A stretch of DNA of 64,000 bases from Pseudomonadota bacterium (GTDB lineage Bacteria > Pseudomonadota > Gammaproteobacteria > Burkholderiales > Chitinibacteraceae): contig JAGTRM010000015.1 of NCBI GenBank assembly GCA_018261735.1, positions 17,249 through 81,248 of the forward strand, given 5' to 3'. The position numbers were made by a program, and so were the translations under genes. The notes under the pieces are model-generated. The model had not been told where the DNA came from. It made no database searches and was given only the letters and a program-made list of their open reading frames with translations. This document shows, in pieces, positions 52,249-61,821 of this stretch (its first letter is position 1; every line of letters starts with the position of its first letter).

Positions 52249-52482
52249 ATGGCCCTGTACAAGTACGGTAGCAGTCTGCAGCCATCCCAGCATTCAGCCT
52301 TTGATTCGATACATTCATCGGGTGAAGAAGCCATTCATCCCGGAATTTATCGCTGCGTGGTGTGCGGAGACGAAGTTGTAATTGCCAAGGGCCACACGCT
52401 GCCGTCGCCGGATCATCATCAACACAAGCCAGGTCTGGGTCCTATCAAGTGGATGCTGGCTGTTTTCGCGCAAAGCAATTAA
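52249..52482 (+). CDS. Small CxxC/His-rich protein (protein L-like), hypothetical
   Basis: 77 residues. YRCVVCGDEVVIAKGHTLP includes a CxxC, and DHHQHK supplies nearby histidines, so a metal-binding ribbon is plausible. The protein has no membrane segment. AAGGTGG precedes ATG 52249. The GIYRCVVCG...GHTLP pattern recalls small proteins sometimes annotated as protein L in Betaproteobacteria; the function is unknown. It lies alone between the efflux operon and ycaO. Confidence 0.75.
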   Translation: MALYKYGSSLQPSQHSAFDSIHSSGEEAIHPGIYRCVVCGDEVVIAKGHTLPSPDHHQHKPGLGPIKWMLAVFAQSN

Positions 52483-52636
52483 TCCCCACTCGTATCTGCC
52501 ATGGCCTGAGCGGTGCCGCCCTTAGCCCGGTTCTGCCTCGGCTTTTCGCCAATCTCTTCCCCGCCCTCGATCGTGCGACAATTCCGGATTTGGCCGGACT
52601 TCGGCCGGTTCAATTTCCACCGAAGGGCGTTTCCTG

Positions 52637-54371
52637 ATGCAAACCACTGAACACTTCATCGCGGGCAAGGATGCCTCGCTCGAATCCACCATCAGCACCA
52701 TGCAAAGCAAGCTGCAGGCGCTGGGCTTTGCGGTGGAGGAGTGCTCCTGGTTGCACCCGGTGGAAAACATCTGGTCGGTGCATCTGCGCGATAGCGATTG
52801 TCCTCTGCTGTATACCAACGGCAAGGGTGCAACGGAGCTGGCGGCACGCGCGAGCGCGCTGGGCGAGTTTTTCGAGCGCGTCAGCAACAACTATTTCTGG
52901 ACTCACTACCACCTGGGCGAGACGATTGCCCAAAGCCCATTTGTGCATTTCCCCCGGGAAAAATGGTTTGCGCCGGGCAAGCGCGGCAGCTGGCCCAAGG
53001 ACATTCTCACGCCGGCGCTGCAGGAGTTCTACAACCCCGAAGGCGCGGTGAACGCCAGCCTGCTGGTCGATCTGAATTCCGGCAATGCAGCGCGCGGCAT
53101 CTGCGCAATTCCCTATACCCGGCTGCGCGATGGTGCGACCGTGCATTTCCCGGTCAATATCATCGGCAACCTCTACGTGAGCAACGGCATGGCAGCGGGC
53201 AATACCCCGGCCGAGGCGCGCGCGCAGGCACTGTCGGAAGTGGTCGAGCGTTATGTGAAGTTCCGCGTGATCCGCGATGGCCTGTGTCTGCCGGAAGTGC
53301 CGGAAACGGTGATCGCGCGCTATCCGAAGATCGCTGCCGATATTGCCGCCTTGCGCGCGGCCGGCTTCGGCATTCTGGTGAAGGATGCCTCGCTCGGCGG
53401 CCAGTATCCGGTGATGAACGTCACGCTGCTCAACCCGCATGATCAGGGCTGTTTTGTCAGCTTCGGCGCGCATCCGCATTTCGAGATCGCGCTGGAACGC
53501 GCGCTGACCGAACTGCTGCAGGGCCGTGCGCTCGAAGCGCTTGGTGGTTTCCCGGCGCCGGTGACCGATATGGAGGAGGCGGCCAGCACGCCGAATCTGG
53601 AAATCCATTTTGTCGATTCCAGCGGCGTGGTGTGCTGGAATTTCCTGAACACCGTGCCGGATTTCGAGTTCTGCGACTGGAACTTCGGTGGCGCAACCAG
53701 GCAGGATTGCGACTGGCTGGTCGAGCATCTGCACGCCGAAGGGCTGGATATCTATCTGGCCGAATTCACTCATCTGGGCGTGTATGCCTGCCGCATTCTG
53801 GTGCCGGGCATGTCGGAAATCTACCCCGTGGACGATCTGGAATGGGAAAACAACAGCGTGGGAAACCTGGTGCGCCCGGCTTTGCTGAACCTGCCGCAAC
53901 TCGACGACGATGGCTGCGCCGAGTTGCTGTTCAACCTCAACGATCTGGTGCAGGACAACCAGCGCCCGGTCGCCGCGTTGATCGGGCTGGCGCCGGATGC
54001 CAGCTCGCAGTGGGAACACTTGCGCGTGGGTGAGCTGAAGACGTTGCTCGCGCTGGCGATGGGCGATGGGCGATGGCGATGCGATTGCCGAAGGCTGCGA
54101 GTGGATTCGCCATTTCGGCCAGCTCGATGAAGTGCGTCTGCGCGTCTATCGCTGCATCGAAAACATCGTGGTGCTGGAGGAGTACGAATCGTACCTGCCC
54201 GCGCTGCAACTGCTGTATGGCGAACAGACGCTGCAACAAGCGCTGGCATTGCTCAATGGCGAGGCGCGCTTCTTCGGTCTGGGCGCGCTCGGACCCAATT
54301 TCGAGGCGAGCGCCATGCACCAGAAACTGCTGGCGGCGTATGCCAAGGTGCAGGCACACAAAGCGGCTTGA
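52637..54371 (+). pseudogene. ycaO: YcaO (RimO-associated accessory factor) split by a 7-bp tandem duplication
   Basis: The frame from 52637 encodes a YcaO protein: an ATP-binding YcaO domain with ELAARASALGEFFERVSNNYFW, AARGICAIPYTR and ALSEVVERYVKFR, all in the typical order. At 54059-54072 the word ATGGGCG is duplicated in tandem. After it the frame runs into unrelated sequence and stops at 54130. Removing one copy restores LALAMGDGDAIAEGCEWIRHF and continues to 54371, giving about 575 residues, close to E. coli YcaO (586). YcaO works with RimO on beta-methylthiolation of ribosomal protein S12 in E. coli; rimO is not in this window. A sequencing error is possible. Confidence 0.85.
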
Positions 54372-54383
54372 TCTGTCGAGCTT

Positions 54384-54424
54384 CCATCAAAAACGCCCGC
54401 GATTTTTGCGGGTGTTTTTGATGG
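54384..54424. terminator. Bidirectional terminator between ycaO and the outer-membrane factor gene
   Basis: Long stem CCATCAAAAACGCCCGC / GCGGGTGTTTTTGATGG with an AT-rich loop (GATTTTT). The A- and T-runs in the arms suit both converging genes. Confidence 0.9.
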
Positions 54425-54480
54425 ATGGCAGCCTCCTTGTGCGGTGTACGCGCCGCCGGTGCTATGGGTGTGTGCAGTTG

Positions 54481-55941
54481 CTACTTGATTGCCACCACCT
54501 CCGACTCGCGGGGTTGCCAGCCGCCGCCGAGTGCCCTGAAGGCCGCGACCGCTGCGCGTGCCGATTCCGCTTGCGCTTGCGCTCGCGCATCGGAGGCACG
54601 CAGCAAGTTTTCGTCGGCCTGCAAGACCTCGATCAGGCTGACGACTCCTTTCTGATAGGCCGCAAACGAAGCGCCACGTGCGCGGCCTAGCGAGTCCACG
54701 CCCTGGGTGAGCACGGCGGCCTGTTCCTCACGTTTGACCAAGGCCGAAAAGGCGTTTTCTACATCCTCGGTTGCCCGTAGTACGGCAAGCCGATACGCCG
54801 CCAGCATCTCGGCCTCCTGACCCTTGGCCTGCTCGATCTGCGCGTTGATGCGACCGAAATCGAACAGACGCCAGCGCAGCCCCAGCATGCCGGCGGCCTG
54901 ATTGGCACCGCTGGTGAACAGATTGCCGCTGGATACCGATGTCGCGCTGCCGATCAGCCCACTCAGAGAGAGCTTGGGGTAGTACTCGGCAATGGCGACG
55001 CCAATGCGCGCGTTCGATGCGGCCAAGCGACGCTCGGCCACGATCAGATCAGGCCTACGCCTGAGCAACTCACCCGGTGATCCGGTGGCGGCGATCTGCG
55101 GTGCGGCCGGGATAACGCCGGCTTCAGCCAGCTCAGCCCGATGCGTCCCGGGCAGCGAACCCAGCATCACATCCAGTGCGTTCATGGCCGTGTCCAGAGC
55201 CGTCTCAAGGACCGGTACGGATGCCCGGACTTGGGCAAGCGCACCTTCGGCTTGCTTCACTTGAAGTTCGGCCGCCAATCCCTTGCCATATAGAAGGTTG
55301 ATGGTCGAGAGCAGATCCTGCTGCGTCTTTACCTGCCGGCGAGCAACGTCCAGGCGGGCCTGCAATCCACGGATGCCGATGTAGATGTCGGCGGTCTGTG
55401 CCGCCACAGCCAATCGCGTGGCAACAGCGCCAGCTTCCGAGGACTGGTACTCGGCAAGCGCTGCTTCCTGTCCGCGGCGCAGGCCACCGAATACGTCCAG
55501 TTCCCAGCTCGCCCCAAGATTGGCCTCGTAAGCACTGCCGTAGCGCTCGAACCCGGGTGTCGAATTCAAGACTCTTCCCAGCGGGGTTTCGATGGATTGG
55601 TAAGCCCTGGCCGCTTGGCCTGTGACATTGCCGGAGGGCAGCAATGCGGCGTTGGCCGCGCCAAGCCCGGCACGCGCTTGAGCGACGCGAGCGGATGCCT
55701 GCGCAAGATCAAGATTCTGTTCCAATGCAAGCGTCACGAACCGAGCCAGTTGCGGATCGCCGAAACCCGCCCACCATACGGCGAGGTCGGCACTGGCTGT
55801 CGACTGTCGATGACTTATGGCAGCCTGGCCCTGAAACTGCTCAGGCAAGGGCACACCGGGCCGGACGTAATCGGGGCCGATCGCGCAGCCGGTTGATAGG
55901 CTGGCAACGATGAGGGCAGCAAGGGCGTGTTTGGGCAGCAT
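54481..55941 (-). CDS. Outer-membrane efflux lipoprotein (NodT/OprM family)
   Basis: 486 residues, lipobox ending in Cys19 (SLSTGC). The body is a duplicated outer-membrane-factor repeat. The standard opening AIGPDYVRPGVPLPEQF is present, with VWWAGFGDPQLARFVTLAL near residue 55 and LLRRRPDLIVAERRLAASNARIGVAIAEYYPKLSLSG near residue 300. It forms the TolC-like exit duct for a pump, very likely the RND pump encoded 0.8 kb away. It is transcribed divergently from the tetR gene, and a shared operator lies between them. Confidence 0.94.
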   Translation of the reverse strand: MLPKHALAALIVASLSTGCAIGPDYVRPGVPLPEQFQGQAAISHRQSTASADLAVWWAGFGDPQLARFVTLALEQNLDLAQASARVAQARAGLGAANAALLPSGNVTGQAARAYQSIETPLGRVLNSTPGFERYGSAYEANLGASWELDVFGGLRRGQEAALAEYQSSEAGAVATRLAVAAQTADIYIGIRGLQARLDVARRQVKTQQDLLSTINLLYGKGLAAELQVKQAEGALAQVRASVPVLETALDTAMNALDVMLGSLPGTHRAELAEAGVIPAAPQIAATGSPGELLRRRPDLIVAERRLAASNARIGVAIAEYYPKLSLSGLIGSATSVSSGNLFTSGANQAAGMLGLRWRLFDFGRINAQIEQAKGQEAEMLAAYRLAVLRATEDVENAFSALVKREEQAAVLTQGVDSLGRARGASFAAYQKGVVSLIEVLQADENLLRASDARAQAQAESARAAVAAFRALGGGWQPRESEVVAIK

Positions 55942-55970
55942 GGGCTTGTACCGGAGCGGGAGAGATGATT

Positions 55971-55994
55971 GTGACTATAATACAATTTGGTCAC
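55971..55994. promoter_or_regulatory. TetR operator copy 1, between the outer-membrane factor and tetR genes
   Basis: Sequence GTGACTAT-N8-TTGGTCAC with 5-bp outer arms GTGAC/GTCAC. It overlaps a good minus-strand promoter for the outer-membrane gene: TTGACA (complement of 55999-56004), 16-bp spacer, TATTAT (complement of 55977-55982). The same 24-bp pattern with identical outer eight bases on both sides occurs at 56680-56703. Confidence 0.75.
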
Positions 55995-56033
55995 TTGTTG
56001 TCAAGCTTTGAAACTGGCGGTAAGCTAAACCCC

Positions 56034-56663
56034 ATGAAAAACGCAACCACAAATACAACCACTAATCCCGTTTCGGCCCGCGGCCCGGCAGACCATGAGG
56101 TGCGAGACCAGATCGTGGCCGCGGCCACCGAGCACTTCAGCCTGTATGGCTACGAGAAGACGACCGTCTCCGATCTCGCCAAGGCTATCGGCTTTTCCAA
56201 GGCCTACATATACAAGTTCTTTGAGTCCAAGCAAGCCATTGGCGAGATGATCTGTGCCAACTGTTTGCGCGAGATCGGAAATGAGGTCAAAGCGGCCGTT
56301 GACGAGGCCGGCCGACCGCCCGAGAAGCTGCGGAGGATGTTCAAAGCCAGCACCGAGGCGAGCCTTCGCCTGTTTTCTCAAGAGCGCAAGCTTTACGAGA
56401 TTGCCGCATCGGCAGCTACGGAGCGCTGGCAGGCGACGCGCATCCATGAAGAGCGCATCCAGAAGTTGCTGCAGGATATCTTGCAGGAAGGACGGCAAAG
56501 CGGGGACTTCGAGCGCAAAACCCCCCTCGACGAAACCACGATGGCGATTTATCTGGTGATGCGCCCTTATCTTAACCCACTGCTGCTGCAACATAGCTTC
56601 GATTACACAGAGGCAGCGCCGGCGCTATTGTCCAGCCTGGTGCTGCGCAGCCTGTCACCATAG
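56034..56663 (+). CDS. TetR/AcrR-family regulator of the RND pump
   Basis: 209 residues. After a Thr/Asn-rich start comes a standard TetR helix-turn-helix (IVAAATEHFSLYGYEKTTVSDLAKAIGFSKAYIYKFFESKQAIGEMI, about residues 27-72). The longer frame upstream to 55965 runs through the operator and is rejected in favour of ATG 56034, although no strong ribosome-binding site is visible. The gene is divergent from the outer-membrane factor and precedes the RND adaptor. Two matching operators suggest that it represses both flanking promoters. Confidence 0.92.
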   Translation: MKNATTNTTTNPVSARGPADHEVRDQIVAAATEHFSLYGYEKTTVSDLAKAIGFSKAYIYKFFESKQAIGEMICANCLREIGNEVKAAVDEAGRPPEKLRRMFKASTEASLRLFSQERKLYEIAASAATERWQATRIHEERIQKLLQDILQEGRQSGDFERKTPLDETTMAIYLVMRPYLNPLLLQHSFDYTEAAPALLSSLVLRSLSP

Positions 56664-56679
56664 TGCACAGAATCAATTG

Positions 56680-56715
56680 GTGACTATTGACTAAGTTGGT
56701 CACAAGTACCAGAAT
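56680..56715 (+). promoter_or_regulatory. RND operon promoter with TetR operator copy 2
   Basis: Operator GTGACTAT-N8-TTGGTCAC at 56680-56703. It overlaps a promoter with TTGACT (56687-56692), a 17-bp spacer and CAGAAT (56710-56715), 34 bp before the adaptor start. A repressor bound here would block the -35 and most of the spacer. Confidence 0.75.
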
Positions 56716-56748
56716 GAAGGTCCTGATCATTTCGTCAAAGGGACTTTC

Positions 56749-57861
56749 ATGCTTCGGCGTCGCCTCACCATATCTGCAGTCATCTGTGCCTTGCCGTTGG
56801 CGTTGGTCGCTTGCGGCGAAAAGACCCCCACCGACCCGCGCACCGCGTCTCCGCTGGTGCGTACCGCAACCGTCCAGGGGGCATCCTCTGCGTCGCGCTC
56901 GTTCACGGGAACCGTAGCCGCTCGGATACAGAGCGACCTTGGGTTTCGCGTCTCCGGCAAGGTGCTGGAGCGGCTTGTGAATGCAGGGCAAACCGTCAAA
57001 CGCGGCCAGCCACTCATGCGCATCGATCCCGTCGATCTGAAGCTGGCAGCGCATGCACAACAGGAGGCGGTTACTGCCGCGCGAGCACGCGTGCAGCAGA
57101 CGGCGGACGATGAAGCCCGCTACCGCGACCTGCGCGGAACCGGTGCGATATCCGCTTCAGCCTACGACCAGATCAAGGCTGCGGCAGATGCAGCCAAAGC
57201 CCAGCTCAGTGCTGCGGAAGCGCAGGCCGACGTTGCCCGCAATGCGAGCCGATACGCGGAGTTGGTCGCTGATGCTGATGGTGTCGTTATGGAAACGCTG
57301 GCCGAACCCGGCCAGGTCGTCAACGCGGGACAAACGGTGGTGCGCCTGGCTCACGCCGGCCGGCGCGAGGCGATTATCCAGTTGCCGGAAACATTACGCC
57401 CTGCCATCGGATCGGCAGGACAAGCCACGCTGTTCGGCAAAGAAGGTGTCAGCGTTCCGGCCAAACTACGGCAACTTTCCGATGCCGCGGATCGCCTCAC
57501 CCGCACCTTTGAGGCGCGGTATGTGCTCGAGGGAGATCTCGTCAACGCGCCCTTGGGTGCCACGGTTACGATCCGTATTCTCGATGGACATTCATCCGTA
57601 CAGGATGGCTTGCAGGTGCCGATAGGCTCCCTGTTCGACGCGGGCAAGGGGCCGGGTGTGTGGGTCATCAACGGCGAGCCGGCAAAGGTGTCCTGGCGGC
57701 CGGTTGCAGTCCAGCGCCTTGATGACGCCGGCGCATACGTCGCCGGTCAGATCAAGCAAGGTGAACGAATCGTCGCGCTCGGCGCGCATCTGCTGCGCGA
57801 AGGCGAGCAGGTCCGGGTGGCTGGCCAAGCCGCCTCTGCGACCGAGGGAGCGCATCCATGA
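56749..57861 (+). CDS. RND efflux periplasmic adaptor lipoprotein
   Basis: 370 residues, lipobox ending in Cys22 (ALVAC). The split lipoyl and barrel layout is visible: SFTGTVAARIQSDLGFRVSGKVLERLVNAGQTVKRGQPLMRIDP near residues 48-90, an Ala-rich alpha-hairpin, then YAELVADADGVVMETLAEPGQVVNAGQTVVRLA near residue 170. It links the RND pump to the outer-membrane factor. Start ATG 56749 has GGGAC upstream. Its stop overlaps the pump start (ATGA at 57858-57861). Confidence 0.94.
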   Translation: MLRRRLTISAVICALPLALVACGEKTPTDPRTASPLVRTATVQGASSASRSFTGTVAARIQSDLGFRVSGKVLERLVNAGQTVKRGQPLMRIDPVDLKLAAHAQQEAVTAARARVQQTADDEARYRDLRGTGAISASAYDQIKAAADAAKAQLSAAEAQADVARNASRYAELVADADGVVMETLAEPGQVVNAGQTVVRLAHAGRREAIIQLPETLRPAIGSAGQATLFGKEGVSVPAKLRQLSDAADRLTRTFEARYVLEGDLVNAPLGATVTIRILDGHSSVQDGLQVPIGSLFDAGKGPGVWVINGEPAKVSWRPVAVQRLDDAGAYVAGQIKQGERIVALGAHLLREGEQVRVAGQAASATEGAHP

Positions 57862-60800
57862 GCGAAGGCCGTTTCAACCTGTCGGCGCTCGCCGTGCGCG
57901 AACGCGCCATCACCCTGTTCCTGATCGTCCTGATCTCGGCCGCCGGCATTCTCGCGTTCTTCAAGCTCGGGCGCGCGGAAGACCCGCCGTTCACGATCAA
58001 GCAGATGACGATTGTCACTGCCTGGCCGGGCGCGACGGCCCAGGAGATGCAGGACCAGATCGCCGAGCCGCTGGAAAAGCGCATGCAGGAACTGCGCTGG
58101 TACGACCGCACGGAAACCTTCACCCGCCCCGGCCTGGCCTTCACAATGGTTTCACTGCTCGACAGCGCCCCGCCTGCGGAGGTCAAGGAGGAGTTCTACC
58201 AGGCCCGCAAGAAGATCAGCGACGAGGCCAAGAAACTGCCTGCCGGCGTAATCGGCCCCATGGTCAACGACGAATATGCGGACGTGACCTTTGCGCTCTT
58301 CGCCCTCAAGGCCAAGGGCGAGCCGCAAAGACTGCTGGTGCGCGACGCGGAAGCGCTGCGCCAGCAACTGCTGCATGTCGCGGGCGTGAAGAAGGTCAAC
58401 ATCATTGGAGAACAACCCGAGCGGATCTTCGTGTCCTTCTCTCATGACCGCCTGGCGACGCTGGGGGTCGCACCGCAGGACATCTTCGCCGCGCTCAACA
58501 GCCAAAACGTATTGACGCCTGCCGGCTCGATCGAAACCAAGGGGCCGCAGGTCTTCGTGCGCGTCGATGGCGCCTTCGATACGCTGGAGAAGATCCGCCA
58601 TACCCCGATTGTCGCGCAGGGGCGCACGCTGAAGTTATCGGATGTGGCCAGCGTCGAGCGTGGTTATGAAGACCCCGCCACCTTCCTCGTCCGCAACGGC
58701 GGCGAGCCGGCTCTGTTGCTCGGCGTCGTGATGCGCGACGACTGGAATGGCCTGGACCTGGGTAAGGCGCTTGGGGCGGAAGTCACCAAGATCAACGCGG
58801 AACTTCCACTGGGCATGTCCCTGACCAAGGTGACCGATCAGGCCGTCAACATCAGCTCGGCGGTGGACGAGTTCATGGTCAAGTTCTTCGTCGCCCTGCT
58901 CGTGGTGATGGTGGTGTGCTTCGTCAGCATGGGCTGGCACGTAGGCATTGTGGTGGCGGCGGCCGTGCCGCTGACGCTGGCTGCGGTGTTCGTGATCATG
59001 GCGGCCACCGGCAAGAACTTTGACCGCATCACGCTCGGCTCGCTGATCCTGGCGCTGGGTCTGCTGGTAGATGACGCCATCATCGCCATCGAGATGATGG
59101 TGGTGAAGATGGAGGAAGGCTATAGCCGCATTGCCGCGTCGGCCTATGCCTGGAGCCACACGGCGGCCCCCATGCTGTCCGGCACGCTGGTCACGGCCGT
59201 CGGCTTCATGCCCAATGGCTTCGCCCGCTCCACGGCAGGTGAATACACCAGCAACATGTTCTGGATCGTCGGTATCGCACTGATCGCATCCTGGGTGGTG
59301 GCGGTGGTGTTCACTCCCTACCTCGGTGTGAAGCTCTTGCCTGACTTCAAGAAAGTCGAAGGCGGTCACGAGGCGATCTACTACACGCCGCGCTACAACC
59401 GCTTCCGTCAGGTGCTGGGGCGCGTCATTGCCCGCAAGTGGATCGTCGCCGCCACGGTGATCGGCCTGTTCGTAGCGTCGGTGCTGGGCATGGCGATGGT
59501 CAAGAAGCAGTTCTTCCCGACCTCCGACCGGCCGGAAGTGCTGGTCGAGGTGCAGATGCCTTACGGCAGCTCGATCGAGCAGACCAGTGCCGCAACGGCG
59601 AAGGTCGAAGCCTGGCTGGCCAAGCAAGAGGAAGCCAGGATCGTCACCGCCTACATCGGCCAGGGCGCACCACGCTTCTTCCTGGCGATGGCGCCCGAAT
59701 TGCCCGATCCGTCCTTCGCCAAGATCGTGGTGCTCACCGGCAACGACAAGGAACGCGAATCTCTCAAGTTCAGACTGCGTCAGGCAGTGGCCGACGGTCT
59801 GGCGCCCGAGGCGCGGGTGCGTGTCACCCAGATCGTGTTCGGGCCGCCTTCGCCCTTCCCCGTGGCCTACCGCGTCACGGGACCGGACCCGGACAAGCTG
59901 CGCGAGATTTCCGCACAGGTCGAGGCCGTCATGCATGCCAGCCCGATGATGCGCACCGTCAACACGGACTGGGGGCCGCGTGTCCCGACCCTGCATTTCA
60001 CCCTCGACCAGGACCGGCTCCATGCCGTGGGGCTGAGCTCCAGTTCGGTGGCTTTGCAGTTGCAGTTCCTGCTGAGCGGAGCACCGCTGACGGAGGTGCG
60101 CGAAGATATCCGCTCGGTGCAGGTGGTCGGCCGTGCGGCCGGTGCCATCCGTCTCGACCCCGCGAAGATCGCCGGCTTCACGCTGGTCGGCTCGGCCGGG
60201 CAGCGCATCCCGCTGTCGCAGGTAGGCAAGGTCGAGGTGCGCATGGAAGATCCGATCCTGCGGCGACGCGACCGCACGCCGACGATCACCGTGCGCGGTG
60301 ACATCGCCGAAGGCCTGCAGCCGCCGGACGTGTCGACGGCCATGACCAAGGAGCTCCAACCCATCATGGCCAAGCTGCCGAGCGGCTACCGCATCGTGGA
60401 AGCCGGTTCCATCGAGGAAGCCGGCAAGGCGACGGTCGCCATGCTGCCGATCTTCCCCATCATGCTGGCGGCCACCCTGCTGATCATCATCCTGCAGGTC
60501 CGCTCGATTTCCGGCATGGTCATGGTCTTCCTGACCAGTCCGCTGGGACTCATCGGTGTGGTTCCGACGCTACTGCTGTTCCAGCAGCCCTTCGGCATCA
60601 ATGCGCTGGTCGGCTTGATCGCGCTGTCGGGCATCCTGATGCGCAACACGCTGATTTTGATCGGACAGATCCGTGAAAACGAACAGGCCGGACTGGATCC
60701 GTTCCGTGCACTGGTCGAAGCGACCGTACAGCGTGCGCGGCCGGTGATCCTGACCGCACTGGCGGCGATCCTGGCCTTCATTCCGCTGACTCATTCGGTG

Positions 60801-60926
60801 TTCTGGGGAACGCTGGCCTACACGCTGATCGGTGGCACCTTGGCCGGGACGATTCTGACGTTGGTGTTCCTGCCGGCGATGTATTCCATCTGGTTCAAGA
60901 TCAGGCCAGCGCCCTCGCAAAGCTGA
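57858..60926 (+). CDS. RND efflux pump inner-membrane permease
   Basis: 1022 residues, the usual size of an AcrB-like RND permease with 12 helices and two large periplasmic loops. The proton-relay aspartates are in GLLVDDAIIAIEMMV (about residue 405), and the second-half repeat has LVGLIALSGILMRNTLILI near residue 920. The N terminus ALAVRERAITLFLIVLISAAGILAFFKLGRAEDPPFTIK is typical of the branch resembling multidrug or solvent pumps. Together with the adaptor (overlapping by 4 bp) and the divergent outer-membrane lipoprotein it should form a tripartite pump. Confidence 0.95.
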   Translation: MSEGRFNLSALAVRERAITLFLIVLISAAGILAFFKLGRAEDPPFTIKQMTIVTAWPGATAQEMQDQIAEPLEKRMQELRWYDRTETFTRPGLAFTMVSLLDSAPPAEVKEEFYQARKKISDEAKKLPAGVIGPMVNDEYADVTFALFALKAKGEPQRLLVRDAEALRQQLLHVAGVKKVNIIGEQPERIFVSFSHDRLATLGVAPQDIFAALNSQNVLTPAGSIETKGPQVFVRVDGAFDTLEKIRHTPIVAQGRTLKLSDVASVERGYEDPATFLVRNGGEPALLLGVVMRDDWNGLDLGKALGAEVTKINAELPLGMSLTKVTDQAVNISSAVDEFMVKFFVALLVVMVVCFVSMGWHVGIVVAAAVPLTLAAVFVIMAATGKNFDRITLGSLILALGLLVDDAIIAIEMMVVKMEEGYSRIAASAYAWSHTAAPMLSGTLVTAVGFMPNGFARSTAGEYTSNMFWIVGIALIASWVVAVVFTPYLGVKLLPDFKKVEGGHEAIYYTPRYNRFRQVLGRVIARKWIVAATVIGLFVASVLGMAMVKKQFFPTSDRPEVLVEVQMPYGSSIEQTSAATAKVEAWLAKQEEARIVTAYIGQGAPRFFLAMAPELPDPSFAKIVVLTGNDKERESLKFRLRQAVADGLAPEARVRVTQIVFGPPSPFPVAYRVTGPDPDKLREISAQVEAVMHASPMMRTVNTDWGPRVPTLHFTLDQDRLHAVGLSSSSVALQLQFLLSGAPLTEVREDIRSVQVVGRAAGAIRLDPAKIAGFTLVGSAGQRIPLSQVGKVEVRMEDPILRRRDRTPTITVRGDIAEGLQPPDVSTAMTKELQPIMAKLPSGYRIVEAGSIEEAGKATVAMLPIFPIMLAATLLIIILQVRSISGMVMVFLTSPLGLIGVVPTLLLFQQPFGINALVGLIALSGILMRNTLILIGQIRENEQAGLDPFRALVEATVQRARPVILTALAAILAFIPLTHSVFWGTLAYTLIGGTLAGTILTLVFLPAMYSIWFKIRPAPSQS

Positions 60927-60966
60927 TCTGTCGTCACCCCAATTCAACCTTTAGAAAGGAACTGCC

Positions 60967-61773
60967 ATGTCGAATTCCAAAGTTGTCGTTGTTACCGGCG
61001 TGTCATCGGGCATCGGGCGTGCCGCCGCAGAGAAGTTTGCCGAGCAGGGTTGCCGGGTCTTCGGCACCGTGCGCAACACGGCAAAAGCGCAAGCCATACC
61101 GGGCGTTGTACTCATTGAGATGGATATCCGTGACGAAGCGTCGATTGAGCGTGGAATCCAGACCATCATCGCTCAAGCCAAGCGCATCGACGTGCTGGTC
61201 AACAGTGCGGGTGTGACCCTGCTCGGCGCGACGGAAGAAACGGCGATTGCCGAAGCCCAGACGCTGTTCGAAACCAACCTCTTCGGCCTCCTGCGCGTGA
61301 TCAAGGCCGTGCTGCCACACATGCGCAAGCAGCGTTCCGGTCGCATCGTCAACGTCAGCTCGGTGCTGGGCTTTCTGCCTGCACCGTACATGGCCCTCTA
61401 TTCAGCCTCCAAGCATGCCGTTGAAGGGCTGTCCGAGACCCTGGATCACGAGGTGCGCAAATTCGGCATCCGCGTGGCGCTTGTCGAACCCTCCTTTACC
61501 AAGACCAACCTGGATATCAACGCGCCTCAAGCGGCCTCCAGAATCCCGGCCTACGACGATGAACGCAGCGTCGTTTCCCTGGCCATCCAGAAAAATGTCC
61601 AAAAAGCGCCCGCGCCCGATGGAGTCGCTACCACGATTGTCTCCGCTGCGTTGGGTGCATGGAAGATGCGCCATACGCCCAAAGGCGAAGCCTCGCTTCT
61701 GCGCAAATTGCGCCGTCTCCTGCCTGCTGGCCCCGTCGATGCAGGCCTGAGGAAAACGTTTGGGCTCGGCTGA
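60967..61773 (+). CDS. SDR-family oxidoreductase
   Basis: 268-residue short-chain dehydrogenase/reductase. NAD(P)-binding TGVSSGIGRA is near residue 8, NSAGV near residue 79, the catalytic Tyr and Lys in YSASKHAVEG near residue 143, and the Ser in NVSSVLGF near residue 130. The substrate is unknown. An AAAGGA site precedes it. It follows the RND pump by 40 bp and precedes an MFS pump by 48 bp, so it may belong to the same detoxification transcript. Confidence 0.92.
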   Translation: MSNSKVVVVTGVSSGIGRAAAEKFAEQGCRVFGTVRNTAKAQAIPGVVLIEMDIRDEASIERGIQTIIAQAKRIDVLVNSAGVTLLGATEETAIAEAQTLFETNLFGLLRVIKAVLPHMRKQRSGRIVNVSSVLGFLPAPYMALYSASKHAVEGLSETLDHEVRKFGIRVALVEPSFTKTNLDINAPQAASRIPAYDDERSVVSLAIQKNVQKAPAPDGVATTIVSAALGAWKMRHTPKGEASLLRKLRRLLPAGPVDAGLRKTFGLG

Positions 61774-61821
61774 ATCGATCCCAACCTTCTAGCCGTTGCA
61801 TCTCATAACCGGAAGCACCCT

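Noticed and set aside
52637..54371. Programmed frameshifting in ycaO
   Set aside because: No slippery heptamer with downstream structure was seen; an exact 7-bp tandem duplication is a simpler explanation.
58635..60359. Open minus-strand frame of 574 codons opposite the RND pump
   Set aside because: Antisense shadow of the pump gene; low-complexity His/Arg-rich sequence.
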